A DNA stretch of 11,647 nt from Victivallaceae bacterium (lineage in GTDB: Bacteria; Verrucomicrobiota; Lentisphaeria; Victivallales; Victivallaceae): the NCBI GenBank assembly GCA_028698975.1, contig JAQVVK010000056.1, positions 1 through 11,647 of the forward strand, written 5' to 3'. The translations under genes were made by a program, and so were the position numbers. Shown here piece after piece: positions 6,478-11,647 of this stretch (positions are counted from its first letter, which is position 1; every line of letters starts with the position of its first letter). The notes beneath the pieces were generated by a model. The model did no database searches and was not told where the DNA came from. It was given only the letters and a program-made list of their open reading frames with translations.

Positions 6478-6738
6478 TTATAGTATATTTGATGTGTTGC
6501 CGCGACTTTGACCAAGCTCTTCCTTTTTTAACAGTTTTGCCGAGTCAATCGCATAAAATGTTATAAAACTTTCGGCCGCCCGTTTTTCTTCCAGCAAAGT
6601 GCGTATCTCTACATACTGTGCTTCGGTGACATTTCCCTCAAATACCGAGTTCTGATTCCAGTTAAGAAAACGTTTCAACAACTTGTGCAATTTAACACAA
6701 TTATTTTTTTCGGTGTCATATACAATAATTAGATACAT
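6478..6738 (-). CDS. cas2: CRISPR-associated endonuclease Cas2
   Basis: An 86-residue ferredoxin-fold protein that forms the core of the Cas1-Cas2 integrase. The first strand MYLIIVYDTE holds the conserved aspartate D8, followed by a lysine-rich helix (KLHKLLKRFLNWNQNSVFEGNVT) and the FITFYAID strand, as usual in the family; length is normal. It begins one base after the cas1 stop and ends at the leader, so it is the last gene of the operon. Its GC content is about 38% by hand count over 6481-6720, well below the neighbouring cas3 (a sample of 60 bases at 9001 gave 55%, others are higher), so base composition drops sharply at this end of the locus. Confidence 0.95.
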   Translation of the reverse strand: MYLIIVYDTEKNNCVKLHKLLKRFLNWNQNSVFEGNVTEAQYVEIRTLLEEKRAAESFITFYAIDSAKLLKKEELGQSRGNTSNIL

Positions 6739-6739
6739 C

Positions 6740-7780
6740 TCAATATTCCAGTCGATAAGGTCGGTATTCGCGCTTTTCCAATAGAAAATTTACCAGTTTA
6801 TAGCAATCCAGCCGCAACAACTGCCGGTAGGAAACCGAACGGCCCAGCTTCTTGACCATAACAGTTTCTTTCAGCAGGGCATCCCAAGCCGAGAGGACCC
6901 TCCTCCTTGCATCAGCGGTCATGATATAACCATTGGTTTCACGTTCAAAATCACAGTCGGAAATCGACCGATTGTTCCATAACCGGAATACCAGTCGGTC
7001 TCCGATAACTGGTTTGAATGGTTCGCTCAAATCCAGCGCAAGCGAATACCGCCGGCTTTGCGGTTCATGCAAATACGATATGCCGGGATACAACGCCGTG
7101 CGGTACAATTCGCTAACACAAGCAGTATAAACCATGGAATTTACAAACGACACCAACGCGTTAAGTGGAGATTCCGGCGGGTGATAACTGCGCTTGAAGT
7201 TTTGCTCCGGACTGCCTAACCAAAGCGGCCAGGCCTGATAATATATACGGCGAACCGTACCCTCTATACCCATAAGCTCATTGGTGTCGGCGGCATTGTC
7301 CAGCGCCGGTTCATAAGCGGCAATCTTATCGGCGGTCTCACGCAACTCCGGTTTGCGTCTGGCATAGTAGCCGACTACCGAGTGAATGTTGTGTATGGTC
7401 GCCCCCAACAGCTCACGGCATATCATCAGCCGGGTTTCAGGGAGCGCATATGCCGCGCTTTGGCGGATCACCAGATTGCCGGATAATTGTTCGGCATGCG
7501 GCAGAAACGTACCGGCGTGATGTCCGTAATAATTAAAAAAATGCACCGGTATCTTTTTTTGTGCAAGGAAGTTCATAAGCTTGCTGTTGATTGAGACTTC
7601 TCCGAAAACATATATGGCGGAAACCGACTCAACCGGCAAGGCGTTTTTGGTTTCCGCCGGAAGTTCATCCAATTCCTCCCGTTCAATATCCGGGTCTCCG
7701 CCTTCGGCAGCCACTGTTTCAAAAGATAATGTGTTGTCACGCCGGCGCAGACGGCCGGAACGGGTCAGATATAGATTCAT
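6740..7780 (-). CDS. cas1: CRISPR-associated integrase Cas1
   Basis: A 346-residue Cas1, the metal-dependent enzyme that inserts new spacers. The N-terminal beta domain (MNLYLTRSGRLRRRDNTLSFE through AIYVFGEVSINSKLMNFL) is followed by the alpha-helical catalytic domain. Metal-binding residues expected from the family are seen as E173 (in GIEGTVRRIYYQAW), H238 (in SYLHEP) and E253 (in LDLSEPFKPVIGDR), with D250 close by. The N-terminal domain has extra acidic sequence at about 22-52 between two strands, longer than usual. ATG 7780 overlaps the cas4 stop by four bases, and GGAGG (7795-7791) sits ten bases upstream; the longer frame to 7816 lies within cas4 and is discarded. The length is near that of I-B Cas1 proteins. 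Confidence 0.97.
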   Translation of the reverse strand: MNLYLTRSGRLRRRDNTLSFETVAAEGGDPDIEREELDELPAETKNALPVESVSAIYVFGEVSINSKLMNFLAQKKIPVHFFNYYGHHAGTFLPHAEQLSGNLVIRQSAAYALPETRLMICRELLGATIHNIHSVVGYYARRKPELRETADKIAAYEPALDNAADTNELMGIEGTVRRIYYQAWPLWLGSPEQNFKRSYHPPESPLNALVSFVNSMVYTACVSELYRTALYPGISYLHEPQSRRYSLALDLSEPFKPVIGDRLVFRLWNNRSISDCDFERETNGYIMTADARRRVLSAWDALLKETVMVKKLGRSVSYRQLLRLDCYKLVNFLLEKREYRPYRLEY

Positions 7781-8268
7781 GCGAAACAAACCTCCTCGTA
7801 GGCGCATCGTGCGCAAATGTTTTTTCTCTCCGCTGCCGGGGGAACCTCCAGTGAAACCACTTCCGCGATCATTTGCGCGTCTTTCTCCACCGACTCAGCC
7901 AATTCCGGAGACCAAAACACCGTGTCGGTCTTGCGCTGTGCCGGATAATGAATACGCGCCTCCCTGACCCGAACTCCATGCCGGTCGAGCAGCCACAGAT
8001 AATACGCCACCTGAGCCGCATCACCCCGCCCCGGCGACTTGCCCTTTTTGGTTTCGTGTATCACCCCGTCCGGAAAATCCGCCCAGTCCAGCACTCCGCA
8101 TTCGCCCAGCGGAATCTCCTTTTTTTCTCGAGAAAAACTCTTTTCTCCCAACAGCATACCAATTTGGACATTGCCGTATTCCAGCTCGGGGCGAATACCG
8201 TGCCGGAATAGCCACAACTTGCGTTGACATACATGCAGATATGCAAATTCTTTTCCGGTCGGCTCCAT
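7777..8268 (-). CDS. cas4: CRISPR-associated exonuclease Cas4
   Basis: A 163-residue Cas4 of the RecB-like nuclease family with an iron-sulfur cluster. Cas4 trims and orients prespacers so that they are cut next to a PAM before integration. Seen here: C14 in CQRKLWLF and the C-terminal trio C152, C155, C161 (CARCAYEEVC), which together form the usual four-cysteine cluster site; D61 in VLDW; the E72-T-K74 motif in HETKKGK; and the QxxxY motif at Q86-Y90. All nuclease residues I expect are present. It begins 20 bases after the cas3 stop with AAAGGA about ten bases before the ATG, and shares four bases with cas1. Cas4 next to Cas1 is usual in subtypes I-A, I-B, I-C and I-D. Confidence 0.95.
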   Translation of the reverse strand: MEPTGKEFAYLHVCQRKLWLFRHGIRPELEYGNVQIGMLLGEKSFSREKKEIPLGECGVLDWADFPDGVIHETKKGKSPGRGDAAQVAYYLWLLDRHGVRVREARIHYPAQRKTDTVFWSPELAESVEKDAQMIAEVVSLEVPPAAERKNICARCAYEEVCFA

Positions 8269-8288
8269 TTGACATCAATCCTTTCGCG

Positions 8289-10658
8289 TCACCAGATTTG
8301 CGCGGCAAGCTGGTAAACCGCCAGCGGGTACGGATTGCGCAAAATGCAATATTGACCGGTCAACCCGAGTTCGACCGACAATCCGCGCCGGAACGATATT
8401 TTGTAATCCGCCAGCAGCCGACGATATTCGCTCCGCTCATCGGCGGTGCTGGTGTTGCCGCTGATTTTTGCGTCAAGCCGACACAGACGCTCCGCGATTT
8501 CTACGCGGTCGACCACCACCGCCTCCTCGCCGTAATCCTCGCCGGAGAGTTCGGCCAGATAGTGCGCGTATTCAAAACTCAACCCCGGAGACATATTCCG
8601 CGGATCGGCCGCAAACAGCCGCGACCACCACTTGGTCTGCGGTTTCGACTGACCGAACACCTGCTGCTGAAATTCACGCATTTTATCGGTTAGATCAGCG
8701 TCGCTAAAGCGTTCATCCGCTTGCCATTTACGGAAGAATCTCGCCTCTTGGCGCCGCAGTTCGGCGGTGAGTTCGGCCGCTTCGCCAAAAACATCAAGCC
8801 GGCCGCGCGCGTCCTTGGCCTCCTCCGCGTTGAGCAGTTCAAACGAAGTGCGATCCTTATCCAGCTCAAGCGAAAACACGGTTATCAAGCTGGCGTCGGA
8901 GCGACCCTCCCGCCCGACCCGGCCGCCGCGCTGGATTATCGACGCCACCCCCTGATAATCGCACAACGCCGCGTCGAAGTCAAGATCAACGCCAACTTCG
9001 ATCATCTGTGTGGTTATCATCGTCAGCGGGCGACGTCTGGACTTGATTATTGCCGCGGCCTCGCACACAATCCGGCGACGCAGTGCGGGCGGGGTCAGGC
9101 CGTCAAGCACGATCTCGGCGCGACCCGTATCCATTGATTCCAACTGCTGAAGTTCACGCCACGGCATATACCCCCCGGTACGCTTCCGACGCAGCGGCCA
9201 TGAACCCGCCCCCACCAGATTGACCACCACCAGCAAATTTTTTGCCGGGTGATCGCGGTGAAACTCGTCGATCGCCGCATTTAACCCGTCCACGGTAAGG
9301 CGGCCGACCGACCGATAGCTCCGGCGGCCATTAAGTGCAATGTCACGGTAGAGCGGCCCGGTGACCGTTTCCGGGATTCGTATCGCGTCCTCGATGCCCC
9401 AATAGGGAAACGGCTGAAACGGCGTCGCCGAACCCAGCACAAAACAGCAATCACAGCGCATTGCGTATTCGCGCGCCGCCCGGAAAAACAGCGGCAGGAG
9501 TATCAGCGGCAGCTTATGAAATTCGTCCATGACAATGATCGCATGCCGCAACCCGGCCACCCTTATACACCTTGCCCGGTCGGGGTGGCACATGGTCAGC
9601 AGCACCTGATTGAACGTGGTGACATTGTAACTCGCCGCAAACGGGTGCTCCTCGGCGGCGAGTTGCCCGGTGTCGTCAAGATTGCCGCTTTCTGAAATGA
9701 CGGCTCCGGTGTTTTCGTGACGGCGGAAATCCCATATTTGCGCCGATGGAGACTGCTTGAGGTAATCTTCAAATATCTGGTCGGCAATCGATATTTGCGG
9801 TACGGCAAATACAATTTTTTCCGCATTGCGGCGGCCCCGCAGAAGTTCGGCGGCGGATAACATTGCCTCCGTTTTGCCCATGCCGGTCGGAGCGTCAAGA
9901 AAATAAAACACCCCGTCCTGTTTTGCGGTTTCCAGAAATTCCCGCCGCAAACGGGTGCGCAGCTCGTTTATCGCTCCGCCGGAGGCGAGTTCGCGCGCTT
10001 GACGCGGCCGAAACGGCAACGCTGCAAACGCCTCGTCATAATCGGCCACCCCGGTCGACCGTCCTGATTGTCTGGCCGCCGAAGCATGATCGCGAAAGCA
10101 AAGTTTGCCCAGCAGTTCGCGTGCGGCAAAGTAGGCGGTCAGCCGCGCGCCGTCCGCAAGCCGTCCGCAAAAAGCGCACAGCTCCGCCCGTTGCGGCGAA
10201 AGCAGGTTCGCCGAGTGTTGAAAGTCGCTCCAAGTCTGTTGCAGCAATTCGTCGCAATACTCAGGCAACTGCGACGCCACCCCCTCTACCCGGTCGAGAA
10301 AGAAAGCTTTTGCCTGCTCGTCCTGCGTGATGATTTCCACCGAGGCAAGCAGCGTTTCGCCCACGATGCTCAAGCCCGAGTGATGCGCCGCCGCGCTTTC
10401 CAGAGCCACCAACACTTGCTGTGGCGTCGCTCTCGCCCGTTTCAACAGACAGGCGGCCAGCAACCCGCCCGCCGCCGCATGCGGGTGGGGCGACCCGCCC
10501 GCCAACGGGCGCCGTATATATCTCTGCCACTCTTTCGTCGCCTTGCCGATGTCGTGGCAGAGCAATATGGCTCGTTCGCGTGGATCGGCGGCTCCCGCCG
10601 CCACTTCGCACAGGTGGGTCAAGAGATCCGATCCTTCGCCATGACTGAGCAGTTTCAT
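8289..10658 (-). CDS. cas3: CRISPR-associated helicase-nuclease Cas3 with N-terminal HD domain
   Basis: A 789-residue Cas3 that unwinds and shreds target DNA once Cascade is bound. The HD nuclease is at the N-terminus: H5 in LLSHGEG, H35-D36 in CHDIGK, the HPH at 58-60, and HH at about 92-93. The helicase core follows with Walker A APTGMGKT (about 256-263), the DExH box DEFH (about 378-381), motif III GSATP (about 409-413), motif V TQMIEVGVD and motif VI QRGGRVGREGR (about 575-585). The C-terminal domain ends in YCILRNPYPLAVYQL. ATG 10658 overlaps the cas5 stop by four bases and is chosen over TTG 10667 and GTG 10664. Length and domain order are those of subtype I-B or a near relative; the fusion is intact and no motif appears broken. 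Confidence 0.96.
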   Translation of the reverse strand: MKLLSHGEGSDLLTHLCEVAAGAADPRERAILLCHDIGKATKEWQRYIRRPLAGGSPHPHAAAGGLLAACLLKRARATPQQVLVALESAAAHHSGLSIVGETLLASVEIITQDEQAKAFFLDRVEGVASQLPEYCDELLQQTWSDFQHSANLLSPQRAELCAFCGRLADGARLTAYFAARELLGKLCFRDHASAARQSGRSTGVADYDEAFAALPFRPRQARELASGGAINELRTRLRREFLETAKQDGVFYFLDAPTGMGKTEAMLSAAELLRGRRNAEKIVFAVPQISIADQIFEDYLKQSPSAQIWDFRRHENTGAVISESGNLDDTGQLAAEEHPFAASYNVTTFNQVLLTMCHPDRARCIRVAGLRHAIIVMDEFHKLPLILLPLFFRAAREYAMRCDCCFVLGSATPFQPFPYWGIEDAIRIPETVTGPLYRDIALNGRRSYRSVGRLTVDGLNAAIDEFHRDHPAKNLLVVVNLVGAGSWPLRRKRTGGYMPWRELQQLESMDTGRAEIVLDGLTPPALRRRIVCEAAAIIKSRRRPLTMITTQMIEVGVDLDFDAALCDYQGVASIIQRGGRVGREGRSDASLITVFSLELDKDRTSFELLNAEEAKDARGRLDVFGEAAELTAELRRQEARFFRKWQADERFSDADLTDKMREFQQQVFGQSKPQTKWWSRLFAADPRNMSPGLSFEYAHYLAELSGEDYGEEAVVVDRVEIAERLCRLDAKISGNTSTADERSEYRRLLADYKISFRRGLSVELGLTGQYCILRNPYPLAVYQLAAQIW

Positions 10659-11365
10659 TCGCACCAAGTCCGTACAAACGGGTCGGCCGGGATTTTCCCC
10701 GGTATATCCGGGGTCGGATAAACCCAGAAGCCGTCGATCCGCAAACGTTCAACCGGCTGCGGCGAAACCACATGACGCGACAGCGGCACCACCTCGCCCA
10801 TACTGCAGAGAGACGAGCAAAACGCCCAACCGGCACAAGACTCCGGTTCTTTGCCAAACTCTGCGACCCGCACGATGGCCGGACAGCAGGAACTTCCCAG
10901 ATACAGCCGAAATGCCGGGCGGCGCAGGGCGGCCATCAGGCGCGCAGCCTCCGCCTCCGGCAGGCGCACCAGCACCTCGTATGCCGGGTGCTCGATCAAC
11001 TGCTGCTGCATACGGAGATTTTCCGGATTGGATATTTCCTTGCAGCCGTTTACATTCCACGCGATCCGGCGCGGCCGGCCGCCTGTCCAGCGGCAGGCGA
11101 CGCGGCAATCGTTGTCGCGCTCCCAAGCCAGCAGTTGCGGCGAGTTCGGCCAAAAAAGACCGTTGCGCCACTGTTTTTTGAGTTCGGCGTCATCACCGCC
11201 TGCCGCCGCCTGCGAGCGCGGCGACGGAAAGCCCAACGCCGCTCCCAGCAGCCCGGCCAATGCCGACGGCGACGGTCCCAGCGCTGAAAACGAACCCATC
11301 GAATCGTAAACATTGCGCCACAAGGCCAGATCGCCGGCCAGTTCAAACCGGACGATGCTGCTCAT
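10655..11365 (-). CDS. cas5: CRISPR-associated protein Cas5 (Cascade subunit)
   Basis: A 236-residue Cas5, a RAMP-fold protein that caps the 5' tag of the crRNA in Cascade. The first strand (IVRFELAGDLALWRNVY) and the loop after it (SPSALAGLLGAALGFP at about 32-47) match the usual Cas5 beginning, in which a Phe-Pro-Pro-Arg-Thr-like segment leads into a GLI-type helix. NPENLRMQQQLIEHPAYEVLVRL (about 113-135) and RPAFRLYLGSSCCPA (about 149-163) are further family patches. It overlaps cas7 upstream by one base (TAATG) and cas3 downstream by four. A strong GGGGGAG lies eight bases before ATG 11365; the longer open frame to 11446 lies inside cas7. The subtype of this Cas5 cannot be fixed by eye. 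Several cysteines cluster at about 159-187, which is unusual. Confidence 0.85.
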   Translation of the reverse strand: MSSIVRFELAGDLALWRNVYDSMGSFSALGPSPSALAGLLGAALGFPSPRSQAAAGGDDAELKKQWRNGLFWPNSPQLLAWERDNDCRVACRWTGGRPRRIAWNVNGCKEISNPENLRMQQQLIEHPAYEVLVRLPEAEAARLMAALRRPAFRLYLGSSCCPAIVRVAEFGKEPESCAGWAFCSSLCSMGEVVPLSRHVVSPQPVERLRIDGFWVYPTPDIPGKIPADPFVRTWCE

Positions 11366-11647
11366 TATTGCTTCTCCCCCGGCAGACGGCAGCTGAAGTT
11401 TTGCGCTTTGCGGCGGAGAAACACATTTTCGTTGCGACATCCCCACCCGTCCAGAAATCCAGGCAGCAGCCGGTTCAGCGCGTCTACGGCCTGATCGTGC
11501 GACTTGATCTTTTTTTCGTCAAGTTCACGGTAAAGGTCGCCCGGATTGCGGTAGCTTACCTCGCCCTCCGGCACCCAGCCGAGCTGGAATTGCGCGAATT
11601 GCGAACGCTGGGTGAATGACGGAAACCGGTCGCTGGTATAAGCGCGC
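11365..11647 (-). CDS. cas7: CRISPR-associated protein Cas7, C-terminal part, 5' end outside window
   Basis: The frame is open from the right edge and ends in TAA at 11367-11365, giving the last 93 residues. In the operon position directly before cas5 this should be Cas7, the backbone subunit of Cascade that coats the crRNA. The fragment begins AYTSDRFPSFTQ, then FAQFQLGWVPEG, then an acidic stretch rich in K and D, and ends NFSCRLPGEKQ. I do not recognise a diagnostic motif in the visible end, so the call rests mostly on gene order. Another Cascade gene is the main alternative. Confidence 0.6.
   Translation of the reverse strand, partial: RAYTSDRFPSFTQRSQFAQFQLGWVPEGEVSYRNPGDLYRELDEKKIKSHDQAVDALNRLLPGFLDGWGCRNENVFLRRKAQNFSCRLPGEKQ

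Noticed and set aside
10068..10721. A 217-residue + strand frame
   Set aside because: It lies opposite the HD domain of cas3, whose residues are intact; its composition (many R, Q, P) is that of a shadow frame.

Overview
The window joins two unlike halves. The left half (about 1-5856) runs on the + strand. It carries secretin-type outer-membrane proteins and a DNA-damage module. The right half (about 5857-11647) is a CRISPR array with an adjacent type I cas operon, all reading on the - strand. Secretins with cleavable signal peptides point to a diderm bacterium. The cluster of divergent secretin-like proteins reminds me of the PVC group (Lentisphaerota, Verrucomicrobiota or Kiritimatiellota), but that is a low-confidence inference without a 16S or marker gene.

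Layout, left half: the C-terminal end of a secretin (1-585) with a strong intrinsic terminator (610-643); a Y-family translesion polymerase (775-2280), a YolD-like protein (2277-2705) and an AlkD-type DNA glycosylase (2708-3472), tightly packed as one operon; a 270-base intergenic region; a divergent secretin-like protein with its own signal peptide (3743-5155); and a second secretin-like gene (5173) that keeps only its N-terminal domains and is cut off exactly where the CRISPR array begins.

Layout, right half: eight identical 30-base repeats with seven spacers (5857-6347); an AT-rich leader with a recognisable promoter (6348-6477); then cas2, cas1, cas4, cas3, cas5 and the 3' end of cas7, given here left to right, which is the reverse of transcription order. 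The order cas7-cas5-cas3-cas4-cas1-cas2, the 30-base repeat and a crRNA-strand repeat end of ATTTGAAAC fit subtype I-B or a close relative. The subtype-defining large subunit (cas8) and cas6 would lie beyond the right edge. Stop and start codons overlap or nearly touch throughout the operon, so it is probably one coupled transcript.

How it works together: Cas1-Cas2-Cas4 would add spacers at the leader end near 6347; the array is transcribed leftward from the leader; Cas7 and Cas5 belong to the crRNA-guided Cascade, and Cas3 degrades the target. Points of most interest are the CRISPR locus interrupting a secretin-like gene, a spacer that reads like the C-terminal motif of a P27-type phage terminase small subunit, the convergence of a host gene into the array, and the polymerase-YolD-AlkD damage module. 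I do not see a wholly new system; the CRISPR locus appears complete as far as the window shows and uses known families.
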